Below are positions 12,168 to 23,700 of a stretch of DNA of 64,000 nt, one piece after another. How positions within the stretch are numbered: position 1 is the stretch's first letter; every line of letters begins with the position of its first letter. This stretch comes from Pelargonium tetragonum. Its lineage: Eukaryota; Streptophyta; Magnoliopsida; Geraniales; Geraniaceae. The stretch lies in contig JAYMTL010000088.1 in assembly GCA_036897445.1 (NCBI GenBank), positions 1 to 64,000 of the forward strand, given 5' to 3'. The notes beneath the pieces were generated by a model. The model ran no database searches, had not been told where the DNA came from, and saw only the letters and a list, made by a program, of their open reading frames with translations. A program made the translations under genes and the position numbers.

Positions 12168-13474
12168 AACTGCCATTGAAGTTAGGCACTTTCTTAATCT
12201 AGTTAGGATAAGTTTTTTCTTTTGTTACTAATACACTTGGCAACTATAAGCTTTGTAATAGGGGTTTTCTTTGCGAATTCCTTAGCCAAATTTAAGTAAA
12301 AAGACAGATTGCAACTATCCGCCTAGTTACTTTAAGAGAGCTCCACTCAAACACGGGAAGTCTGGGCGCGGGTTCAAAACCACTCGTAGTTGAAGCTAAA
12401 CCAACAAAAATTTAATATACAACAATAAGGAGTAAAGCCTTCCTTATCAATTTGTATAAAATAGATACAAATGAGTTAAGGGCTTCTAGCAAATGGACTT
12501 TAAAAACAAAAAGAGCCGCTCGTCTATGAAATCACTAAACTAAAATTGCACAAAGAGCGACGCCAGGAATAAAGTAACCTGTATTAACTATCCCTTTTTC
12601 TTTTTCCTAGGAATCCTTGTACTGAATTCTAACACAAGACTCTTTTTAAAGGTTACCGGTTCCTAGAATGTATTAAAAAAGCTTGCGCAATTGATTAGAA
12701 TTCTTGATTCAATACATTTTTTTAGTTGTTAAGTCGGACACGTAAGAGAGCCTTAAAGTCAAGTAGTTCTAAACGGATTACAGGGGGAAGTTTTAAGCCT
12801 TAGTATTAGTGCCCTTTTTTACTATCCTGTACCTCATATCATGGAAACCCGCAGCTTTATGTATATATTAGAAAATTTTTTGACTATTAGAGCACTAGAA
12901 TTCCTATTGAATATTCGTTTCCTAACTGCAGTTCAAAAATGTGACTTTACTTAATTTGTGCACTAGTATTATGTATGTAACTCAGGGTTGATCTTTTATA
13001 GATTTATTTTACCGAATAAAAAAAAAGGAGCCCATAAGGGAGTGCTATATGCTATTTCTTGTGATATCCTAGAGGGAGCCGGGTCTATTCAAAATAGAAA
13101 AACAAATTCTAAATCTTTTTTAAGTTTGACATATCCAGAAGGGCATACCCTTGCATAAGGCAAATCTTAATAAGGACTTACCAGAAAAAGGAGGAATCCA
13201 TTTATGGATTTACTAGCTGAGTTTTTATAGGTGCAACTTTTTTGATTTGAGCGGGCTCCCAGTTTCCATTGTAGCAGCGGCTATTTTCTTCTCTACCAGG
13301 CTTTTCCGAATGCTCCTATAATAGGATTACTGCTTGTAATTATTTAACCTTTTACGTATAAATATCGGTTATAGAAGCTTGCGCACTCAAGGGAGCTTTA
13401 TATTGAAAAGGAAAGTCAGATTTAGTTTAGCATAATTGGACTGACTTAAGCTAAAGCGGGAAATAAAAAAGACA

Positions 13475-13505
13475 AGCTTAATTTGGGCTGTTTGCCCAGC
13501 CCTTT
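13475..13505 (+). rRNA. possible LSU rRNA A-loop (helix 92) fragment
   Basis: TTGGGCTGTTTGCCCA (13483-13498) matches 15 of 16 bases of the bacterial and organellar A-loop segment TTGGGCTGTTCGCCCA, the hairpin of LSU domain V that holds the A-site tRNA CCA end. The stem GGGC/GCCC and the loop TGTTT keep the TG expected at the functional loop positions. The match ends at the hairpin: the usual TTAAAG and GGTACGTGAGC downstream are absent and AGCCC follows. An alternative stem GGGCTG/CAGCCC also forms, so a plain hairpin cannot be excluded. Isolated as it is, it fits a fragmented or broken-off rRNA piece. Confidence 0.35.
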
Positions 13506-14284
13506 TGTAAATCCAAAGCAAATAAAAACTGGAAAGATTTTCAAACAAAAAAAAGAATCGCTTGCGAAACAAAAAAATATGTAACCTTGAGTCCCAACAA
13601 GGCACTGACTAGCTTCATTTACCCTTAGATTCGAGGAAAGTACCCCCTAAATTTTTTACGAAAATGCTAAAAACTCACACTCGTTTAGTTGTCTACCTTG
13701 TAAAAAAGGAGCACTTATCTTATAAAACTAAAAATTAGACCTTAGTATTTAACCCCTACAGCTAAGGATTTTAGAAGGGTTTCTGGGGCATAAAAAGAAG
13801 CTTACTTTGCTAAATTCAACTATTAAACGGGATTCTGTAAACTTTTTATTTTATTACGGCAGCTTGCTATCAATTTTAGTAACTAATCCTTTTTCTATTT
13901 TTTTAAGAGAGGAGTCCGCATATATTACGATAACGAATTTCACTTTTACTGTCTCCTAATACGGGTTAGCTGCCCTCTATCTTCTGATTATTATCAAATG
14001 AAACTTCAACCACTCTTTTCGATGGCTCTGTTTGATTCTACCAGAAGTTTTTTAAAAGATTAACCTTAGTGCGCCGTACGCCAGATAAGATAATGGGCCT
14101 CACTTATATTATAACCAAGATAGTAGATACCGACAAATTGATAAGGAATTTCTTCCTTTTACACAAGTTTAACAATTTTGATATACCGCTCCGCATTAAT
14201 ATTAATTGAGAAATCCTTCTCTAAAAACCCTTTAAAAGTAAAAAAAAGTCTTTTCTAACTGGCAAAATCCCCTACAAAAAGGAG

Positions 14285-14329
14285 TTTTAATCTCAAGCGA
14301 AGAAAAACTTCGGCTATTAAAGATTAAAG
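14285..14329. repeat. long imperfect hairpin
   Basis: An outer stem TTTAATCT (14286-14293) pairs exactly with AGATTAAA (14321-14328), extended by a G-T pair. An inner stem AGCGAAG / CTTCGGCT (one bulge) closes an A5 loop near 14303-14307. This is the most elaborate stem-loop I found by eye. It lies only 16 bases before the tandem duplication at 14345. It could be a processing signal, a recombination substrate or a small structured RNA; the sequence does not say which. Confidence 0.6.
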
Positions 14330-14344
14330 AAAGAGCATTACATC

Positions 14345-14436
14345 ACAAAAGTCAGTCCTGAAACTATGGGTCCCCACCTTAACTTTTAAAACAAAAGTCA
14401 GTCCTGAAACTATGGGTCCCCACCTTAACTTTTAAA
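14345..14436. repeat. perfect 46-bp tandem duplication
   Basis: Two identical 46-base units sit head to tail (14345-14390 and 14391-14436). Each begins ACAAAAGTCAGTCCTG, contains TATGGGTCCCCACC and ends AACTTTTAAA. The ends of each unit can pair (AAAAGT with ACTTTT). The pair of units is bracketed by CATCAC on the left (14341-14346, overlapping the first unit) and GTGATG on the right (14437-14442), a short inverted repeat. No divergence between copies means the duplication is recent or maintained. The block is non-coding in all frames. Confidence 0.95.
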
Positions 14437-17400
14437 GTGATGCCTTTAAATGCAGCTCTTCTTAAAGCAACTTTTTTATGCTCTTGGAATGAGTATATAC
14501 AGTGTAGAGTGACCCTAAGCGAAAGAAAATGCAAGTGTTTTTAACTACTTTCTTATAAGCCCCCGGTTTCCCAGAGTAAAGCCAATTGCCGCAAGGTTTT
14601 CCTTTTTGTATAAGGATTTTCTAAGCTCTGTAGAGATAAGTACCAAAAAAGGTATTACACAAAAGGAGAACCTTTTCCTCTTTTTTTGAGCTATATCTGA
14701 ATGCTTTTAGATTTTTTATTCGAAATTTAGCAAACTCGAGTTAGTAGTAAACAGCATATCATAGAGTTGATTGTAAGGTAATTAGACAACCGCAGTATTT
14801 TAAAAAGTTACGGTTTAATAAAGAGAGTGTTGGCTCTATAGTACTCTCCACGAGAGGTCTTAGTCCTTAAAGGGTTGCGGGCTTGAAGTCACAGTAGTTC
14901 AATAACGAGACTTTAGTCGGCTCTTTTTGTCTCTAAAAGGTTCTTTTTTAATTCAATTAGTAGAGCACCCGGTTTTACTAGTCCTTGATCTAAAGCTGGG
15001 GTATTATAACAACAATATAAAATATAAAATTTGAAATTTGACTTTTTTCGCGGCATTACTACAAGACCTTGAGATGCTAATGAGAGGTCCGTAAGAGTTT
15101 ATCCACACAAATATAAAGTGCAACTTTTTCGTTCTGATTTCCAGGTTTTCTTATTGGGATAAACCTGCCTTAATACGTTCTCTATTTCTTGAGGTATAAC
15201 TTTACGCTATTCCAAATTAAACAGAAAAACGAAGTGCTTGCAATCAAATACTTTTTTAATAATCTTTTTGTTTGAGAATACCTGCGCTTTTAATCCTTTA
15301 ACCGGGATACCTCGTTTGACAAACAAAAGGGGCTCGGTAAACTTTAGAAGTCGCGGGGCATTCGATTTTTTTTCTTTACTTGACTAGAACCGGGCCCGCT
15401 AATGAGAAGCCGTAAATGAGAGGGTTGAGCAGTTTGGCGTATTTACTAGAGATTGAGAGGAAAGAGTGCGTTTTACGGGAGGTGTTATTTTCTTAATAAT
15501 CACTATATAAATTAAATTCAATTTCAAAGGATAAGTAAACTCTCGCACGCAAGCAATAACTTGTCCAAACTGTATTCCTTTACTATTGTCATATCCTGAA
15601 TCCAAGAAACAGAGAACAAATTTGTAAGTAAAATAATTCATTTTCTAGAACGAAAGCCTAAAGTAACTTAGAGCAAAGGGAGGACCCTCCCAAAATGTTC
15701 CACGGATAATCCTGTGCTTTACGTGTATTACCTAAATTTAGACAAAAAGTTATTGAAAACCTCTACAATACTCCTTGCTTTCCTGAGTCGGCATAACAAG
15801 AGCTCTTTATTCTAAAAAATGTACGTACTTTTAGGAATCCCCTCGGGTGTGGAAGAGTTTAGTTTACTCGGTTTAAAGGGTATCTAATTTCCCATATATG
15901 GGGCAGCTATTGTACACATCAAATTCCGAAGGTTATGATACCCGCTTACTCAGTATAGGAAATCCTTTAAATTAAATAGAAAGAGCCCGGCCACTTACAG
16001 GCGCAGGTTTACGTGTTAAACTTTAGAAAGGTCCCTTAAAAAGTCTTCTTAAAAGGGCCTTATCAAGAATAGTGTTTTCTTGAGATTTATCATACTCAAG
16101 GGAGACTCCTTTAGAAGTGAATTTAATATTAAAATCTGCTTTCAAGAAAAATCTTTCTAACCCTATTTGATTTTATTTAATTAAGAAAGATCCTTGAAGT
16201 TTAGTGGAAAATGTTATGGAAAGCTTGCTTTACTTATTTTTGGTGGAATTCTATGTTATGTTGAAAAGACTTCGTCAATTATAAAAAAAAAGCCCTAGAA
16301 TTTTCGGTACGTAGTTTTCCTTTTAAAGTCCCCCGATAATAAAGTTTCTTGGTCCTTTTGCAGACTTAGCCCGAAGAAGCGCTCTCAACTGTACTGTAAA
16401 TACCTTTTGTAGGGTTTACTCTCTTAAAACTAAACGAAGATAAAGGTATACAAAAAATGAAAAAACTCCCTTGGCTATGCGCACTTTACTAAGTTCCGTA
16501 ACTAAATAACTATAACTTATAAATAACACTGGATTTAGGAGTTGCTAAGTTTCACTGGACCCTGCATAAAGGAAATTTTCATGCACTTAAAGCTCGCTAA
16601 CTCATATAAAAAAAGGACCTCTTGGGCTTCTGCTTTTTAGAGTTACACTTTTTCATAATTCTTAAGACTAAAAGACTAAGGTAATCGCGGCTTTTAATAA
16701 GCCCTTTATTGGATTTAACTCATAGTAACTAACAAAGGGCCCGGGATTTACTGCATAGTGGTATAGAATAGAGTCTTTACTAGGATATTAAAGACTTTTT
16801 GACTTACTTAATTTAGTAATATCTAAGCTTGAGTACATAACGAGAGACTCTGATTAAATTAAACCCCTATAGGAGGTTGTTAAATTTAAGTAACGAATAG
16901 CTCCTGCACACTTACAAGTCTAACCAGGAAAAAAAGGCTCTTATCAAATAAAAAAGGGCAAGCTATTAAAGAATCCTTTCTTTTTACTCCAAAATAGAAT
17001 ATAAAGTACAAAAGAAAGTGACTAAAGAAGCACCGCCAATAGGGCGGCCTGGCTTAGCTCCTCGTTAACTTGATCCATAGGAAACCCTATACCTAAGGAT
17101 TTCGTATATCTTTAGTTCTGCCTAACTTAGGTCCTACTACTAAGCTTCCGGCTTTGATTATACCCGTATTACTAACTTCAGGAAGAGCCCTTTATTAACC
17201 CCTCCACTCTCTGCCCCAAAAAGCTTAGGATTTCAGAATTCATAAAATGAATCTATTCGTACTTAGCCATGACTAGAAAACCCTTTTAAAAAGTTTTCGA
17301 TTACCTGCCTTGATTTAATTACTTAGTTCCCTTCTATACCTTATTCAGTAAAAACCCTCACGCAAGAGTTTCTACCCTCCTATGTCAATAACTACAGAAA

Positions 17401-17504
17401 CATAAGGGCTTAAAATTAGCCTTAAATAGAGAAGTTTAGGTAAAGTTCTTACTCTGCTTCAATTACTATTGTTTAGCAAAAGTGGTTACGTATCGAGTCA
17501 TTTT

Positions 17505-17545
17505 TATCGAAAATCTCTAGAGGTGAAATGAAATGTGGTCCCTGA
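17505..17545 (+). rRNA. putative SSU rRNA fragment containing the 690 loop
   Basis: TAGAGGTGAAAT (17518-17529) is the conserved SSU rRNA 690-region string (GTAGAGGTGAAATTCGTAGA in full), part of the platform near the E-site. The match is 12 bases. The 3' partner that should close the hairpin (TTC or GCG) is replaced by GAAATG, so the local stem is not formed as written. No neighbouring SSU helices are present. It fits a short fragmented-rRNA piece or a decayed copy. A 12-base match alone has about a 1% chance of occurring, and its weight comes from the company of the 790-loop and decoding-site islands. Confidence 0.3.
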
Positions 17546-17570
17546 ATCTACAATACAATAAAGTTTTTGG

Positions 17571-17795
17571 TTGATGATACACGACTACCATGATATAAAG
17601 GGAACCCTACTTTTGTTAATCAGATATAGACACTTCCATTTGTTCTTTGCAGGATGGGCTATCTTATCTGTTACTTGCACTTTAGCTTTATGTAAGAAAA
17701 TTGAATTAGGTGTTCCAGTAGGGGCTAATTCTTTTATACTACCTTCTTTTAAGGAACAAGGTTTACCGCTTATTAGAAAAAGCCCGTACCGCTGA
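17571..17795 (+). other. unassigned 74-codon open frame with one membrane-like segment
   Basis: It starts with TTG followed at once by ATG, 41 bases after the SSU 690-like string. Residues about 22-42 (HFHLFFAGWAILSVTCTLAL) form a convincing hydrophobic segment, followed by a charged turn (CKKIELGVPVGAN) and a Pro-rich end. I do not recognise it. The core FAGWAIL resembles FAGLAIL in the frame at 29691-30008, and the underlying DNA shares CTTTGCAGG and GCTAT words, so both could be scraps of one membrane-protein gene such as a cytochrome oxidase subunit. That is inference. The length is within chance expectation. Confidence 0.2.
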
Positions 17796-20700
17796 AGAGC
17801 TGGAAAAACTCACCTATACTAAAGTCAAACTCTAAATTAGACTTGGCTATTTCTTAATTTTCTTTCTTGCTAACTACTCCAACTAAATTGAACTCATAGG
17901 AAATCCTTTTTTCGAGTAATGGCTGAGGGTTGTATCTATTAACTTCTACTAATCTTTACTTTGATATTTACTGAATTGCTAAGTTTATTTGTTATTAGGC
18001 TTAGTCTTTTTCCTAATGCTTTGTTCTCCTTTTTTCTTCTAAAATAAAATAGATTGAAAAGTCAACTAGCATAAAATCGACTTTATCGGTGCTCTTTTTT
18101 GATACCTTAATGAAACCTTAGTCAAAAACGCCCTACTTTAAGTTCAAGCTTTTGTTTAAAAAACAAGACGGGGCTCAAAAAGTAGATTCTATTAACTTAT
18201 TTAACCCAAATCTTACAATCAATAAAAAACCAAGGAATTATACATTATAAGGTTATTGAAAGCCTATGGCCTTTTACGCGGGCTTTAACCCGAGAATACC
18301 CTTTTCAAATTATTTTGTCAATTTACTTCTGTTTTATACAGTTGCTTGAAATGAAATCTCAATCCATTACTTCTTAAAGAAGAATCCCTTAAAAAGGGAG
18401 AAATCCGCTCACTGTAATGCTCAGAAAAGAGAAAAGGTAGTTTAGTTAGGTATGCCCAAAAAAGATACGAATGTACTTATAAATTGAGGAGAGTTGTAGG
18501 AAATATGATAGAAATATCTGGTACTTTTTCTAGTTAGAACTCCTGGACAGTTATTCCAATAAGCCAATAAGAATAAAACTTAGAGGCCTTTTTGATATTG
18601 AGGCGTGCAAAATAACTCAAATTTACGTTTATAAATAAAGTAAGGTAAGAGGTTCCTGCAAAAATATAGGGATTTCTGTACCACATCCTAGATTCAACAG
18701 CTGGGGACAAGACATAGACAAGAATTTTGACGTATAAGCCTAAGCTCTTTCTTAACTTGACAAAGCGGCAATGTCCTTCGGGACTGCAAAAGGCCCTATT
18801 CTAGCTAGAGCTAACGGCTTGCTTCATATCTCCATAAGTATATTCAAAATACTCTACTCTTTGGAATTTTAGTACTTTATTACAGAACGGATACCCTATA
18901 AATTATCTTTCTCAATACAATATTAAAATTTTTACTTATCCACAAAGTCTTTACTGTTTGGTAAACAAGGAAGAACCTTTTAACATTCCAAATAGAAAAG
19001 GATTTCCCTTACAAGTGAAGGCCTGTAATTTGGTTTTACTTAAAGTACTTGCAAAGGGGGCCCTTTCTTATAAATACGATTAACTAACACATATAAAATA
19101 TCCGCAATCCTTAATGAATAGATTCAAAAATTAGGATGCTTCTATTCCTTGTAAAGTCTTAATTCACGAAAAGATAAGATATGCATCCCTTTATACAGGG
19201 CAAAGACATCTACCGATTGAGGATGAAATCAGATAACCCCGAACTATCTAGAATAACGAAACTGGTTTATAGGTATCTTAGTTTGTACATTTCAACCTTT
19301 TTAAAATTGTTAGAAATCTTAGACTACGGGTTCCCGTCTTAACTCTTATACTTAAAATTTTCGGAAAGAAAGCCCGATTCCTTATTCCTTAAAAGAGAGG
19401 ATTGCAAAAATATCCTGACCTCCCCCTAAAAGCCTACACGACGCATTAATAAAAACAGGAGTTGTATACCTACTAAACTAAATAAAGCACTAAAACTTGT
19501 CATCTTATTTTCGTTCTTTCGTAAATTATGACTCATCTATTGCCTTCCTTTTGAGAGTGAAAAGTGCCGGACTAGCTCGATAATGCTATCACTTATTAAC
19601 AAAGACAGCTCTTATCCTAAAGTTAACTGGGAATAACTTCCAATTCAGGCTCCGGATAAGAGAATCTTTTAGACCAATTACCTATAAAACTTCGAACCTG
19701 TGTATTTATTTGAAAAATGAGTATGTTAACTGCATGTATAGGAATCCTGAAAGGTGTATAAAAAACTTTCTCAGTCTCTTGCATTATTAGAGACTTTAGA
19801 GGCTTGGAATTCCTTTTTGTTTATATTCTTACCGGATTTTCAATAGCTAAGACTAAAAAATTACTGATTTACCTTCGGGAGCTTTCCTTGAATTTTTAAA
19901 AGAAAAGGAGCCTCCTACATTTACATATAGTAAATAACAGGGGATTTCCCAGCAAAAATCTTTTATATCCAATTTTGAGCAATCTGATTTCAGAATACGC
20001 TTTTTCTTGATTATTATGAGGTATAGGATGTGAGAGGTGAGTCACAAGGGAGTATCATCTTGCTTTAAGATTTAAGAGCCGCTAAACGAAGTTTTCAATA
20101 TTAACTGGAATTTAGTGCTAATACAATGAGGAGAGTCTTTCTAAAAAGCTTTGAGACTTTTCCGACCCGTACTTTAAGGAGATAGGGAGACATTAAACTC
20201 TATTGATCAACTGAATCCTAAAAAAAGGGCTCATTAGACTATCCAATGCAAGTAAAAGTATCCTGTCTTGGGCAAATCTATGAAAAAATTAACAAATATC
20301 TTTGCAATCACAAGCTAAACACTTTTGTTTCTGCTCCTTATAGCGGGGATCCCAGGATACTTATTTAAACTAAACTTAAGATTTTTAATAATAAACTTGA
20401 AGCTTTTCCCAAGAACACCCTTAGGGTATACATATAGCTAGGGTTACCAAATAGTTGAACGGGACTCATATACGAAAAATGGGTTAGACTTAAATGAAAT
20501 TAAGAGCTCTACTACACCCCTGCTGAGGCCTTATTTCTTACTTGCTGCAATAGGCTTTTACTTTGCATTCTATTAGATAGATATATAGAATAGAGCGCTT
20601 CATTACTTATATAGATACCTTACCTAAGTTATCTAAATAAAAAGGGTTACAGGTTCAGGGTCTACTACTTTAGAGGAGAATTTCTTAAGAGCACTCCCCG

Positions 20701-23700
20701 GCTTTTAGTACAAAAGACTCCTGGTTAGTAGTGAAAAAGCAATAGGGAGAAATTCTTTTTATAATATTTATTAGCCTAATTTCTGTAAACTGTACTAAGA
20801 ATTTAGAAGAAAGGTACTTGAGTGCAAAACAACGAAGAACTATAACTAAACTCCACTATCTTATGATTTACGATTCAAGAAAGAAGTAAGAAGCTCCTGA
20901 CATTAGTTGCTTGAAAAGTAAAAGGACATATAACCTATTCAACTCAAAGTTTCATAAAGCAGTAAACCCCTTTAGTTTAGAACAGCAGAAAGGGCGAAGC
21001 CCACTCAAAATCTTAGGTCGAAAAATCATAGTTGTTTAAAAAGTTTTTACTCTAGATCGGGCGTTGTTAACATCTACGTTACATAAAAAGGTAGCCAAGT
21101 GCCCTAAGTTTTAAACCTTTAATTTAAATGGGCGGATTTTACTACGCACGACACTACAAATTACTTTAGTACATTACTGAAATTCTGGTTCCTTAGCAGG
21201 TTTATTCCTGCACGGACTCTCTAACTAAAAATCAGATCTAGTTCGAAGTCCTTAGGATTAAGGGGCGTATGTAACAAGATATAGCACTTCGATTTAGCTA
21301 ACATTATACACAATTTTTTTTCTATTTTGGAATTTCAATAAAAGTTTAACTTATACCAAACCGTAGGCGGGTTGTACACTATACTATATAAATATACGGC
21401 TTTAACTGAACTAGATATATATATATATATATATAAATCAAGACTGTTCGAGGGTGGTCTAAAACCAGTACTCAAAGGTTTTCAGAATCAAATATGTTTA
21501 CAAGGCGAGACTAAATTCCTTGCCTCTTATAGTATTCTTACTTTTTTCCGAGGTTTCCGGGAACTGCTTTACTAGGATTCGGCCCCACCGAGTTAATTAC
21601 ATTACCTTGTTCTGTAAAAACTTTAAGAGGAAATTCGCCTTTTATGGAATCTATTTTACCACAATACTTTATTTGCTTTTTGAAATTACTCTTAAGATTC
21701 AAATGAAATATTTATAAGATTTAATGGGTCTTCCTTTTTATTTATCCCAAAGAATTCCAAGGAAGAATTTAACAAAACGCGCGAGGTAAAGTCTTTTTTA
21801 GCATATCTTTCTGTTTGCTTACAAAGTTTCCCTTGGTTATTGTACTCCTTAAAAAGTCCAGAGGTACCTGTGATAAGAACACTATGGGGAAGGCCTAATG
21901 CTTCAAATAGGAGCATATATTGCAAAAAGAGTTTCCGATAATATCTATTAAAAGATAGCAGGTCATTACAAGAGTCTTTTAGAGGACCCTTTTTAGGATC
22001 CTGATTGACGCATACGCTCAGGTTATCTGTTTTTAGTTAAGAAAGCTACACCACAACATATAGAAAAGCATGTCGAGGACTAATCGTTATCCTTGTTCTG
22101 TGACCAGAGGCCCTTATCGTGCTTTAACTGCGTTTTTAGTGTATTTTTTGCTTTTTATTATTCTGGTATCAACTTTTCTCCCGTAACAGGTTTGACTTAA
22201 ATATACTAGGTATTAGGTAACAAATTGCCGAGGCCGGATAAGTTTCCGGGACTCCTCTGTCAATAACGTTTGTTTTTAGTTACATCTCAATTTCGTAAGA
22301 CTAAATTACTTCCAGTTCTTTTAATAAAGTACAAGGAGTTCGCTGTACAAGCAAAAACTAAAAATTTTACAGACTGGGTTTTGTCAGAATAATGCAGGGT
22401 TTTTGGCAGTACTAGTTTGAAATTCGTAATTTAAGAAAGTTACATTATATTTTAAGTAAGATTTGAATACAACAAGAAAGAAAATCTCTCAAGCTACCCT
22501 AATACGCAAATGTACCTAATTCTTTTATATACACTTTATTCCATTCCTTTGGCCTGTTCGGGATCCCCTGTTTCTTAAAAATTCTCTACCTTTAACCCTT
22601 AACTCACAAAAACTTTTAGTCAGAAATAACTATTTCCTATACCCCACAGAAATTTCAGGATGACCCAATAAGGGAGCCCCCTACATTGTGTACAAATTGC
22701 ATTCGAGTTTCGGAAGATACTGCTCTACAAAAATGACTATATTTAGGAGATTTCTCAAGATCTAGAGTGTATGAATCCAGAGTCTTCACCTAAATTCGAT
22801 AATATGCTAACAGAGCTCTAATTGAAAAAGACAAAACCCCCTGCGTAGTATTAAATCCTGAACATATAGGTTACGTGCTAGGACTTGACCCCTATATTGT
22901 AGTAGAAAATTCAACTAGACTTTAGATTGGGTCTACCGGTTTACTTCAACTTTTAACCGGGTTAAAAAGGAAGCTAAGGACAAAAAGCTATGCTATTACA
23001 GGAATACAAAACCCAAATTTAAGGCAATTTGAAATGCACTAAAACACGGATTAGCCTACCTAGTAGTGTACATACTAGAAATTTTCATTTGTTTTACTAT
23101 ATTCTTTTTCCTTCCACTTATTTGGCTCGATTTTTCCGGATCCTAGGTATTTTCAGAAGAGTAATCTGGAATAGTATACTTTTGGAGTATATATAATGTT
23201 TAGTAGGACAAAGTGCAATGTACAATAGGTAAGAGCTCAAGTCTGCTCTAACTGAGTGCTAGTTCTCGAAACATATCCTTATGAGTGCCAGATAATCCTA
23301 ACAATGAACCTGATTTTTTACCCACTTCTTAAATTATACACCAAAGCTTCCTAGAAAACTGCGAGAAACTTATGCCTGTTTTGTAGAAAAGCGTGCTTAG
23401 AACAACTCTTTCGGGATTAAGATATGATGGACGAGCCTGCTCTCTATTAACCCTGTAGGCCCACAAATTCTACTAGATTAAAGGTTACCTGGAACAGTTA
23501 TACTAAAAAGTTAACCGAGGCTTATGCTTCGACTTTTTATTTAAGGTAAATCTTTGCTTTTTAAAAGGCTATCTTACCTGCAGTTTTAACCCAATGTCTT
23601 TTTAGAAAAATAAGGGCCCCGCTCTTAAACTCTACAGATATAAATACACAAAAACTCGCTGTTTCAAATAGAGTTAATGAAAACTACATTTTAAAGTAAA

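Larger units (their letters stand above)
9400..13480. other. gene-free stretch rich in short GG-CC motifs
   Basis: No coding region or RNA gene recognised in 4 kb. Short motifs of the form GG(N2-4)CC flanked by A and T runs are frequent, for example GGAGGATTCCTC at 11164. Two clean palindromes (10920-10933 and 12156-12167) are listed separately. Confidence 0.55.
13506..17517. other. gene-free stretch with hairpin and tandem duplication
   Basis: No gene recognised. It contains the hairpin at 14285-14329 and the 46-bp tandem duplication at 14345-14436. The 80-codon frame at 15399-15641 (minus) has no motif. TACGGGAGG at about 15474 resembles an SSU 350-region word, but nine bases is too short to count. 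Confidence 0.55.

Noticed and set aside
12140-12170. GGAAGACCCTCGAGCT as the LSU 2060 region
   Set aside because: The match ends after nine bases and the remainder is a CTCGAG palindrome.
18950-18990. ACTGTTTGGTAAACAAGGAAGAACCTT as an rRNA piece
   Set aside because: It mixes a faint LSU word with a ten-base SSU word in an arrangement found in no rRNA, and forms a simple local inverted repeat (GTTTGGTAAAC).
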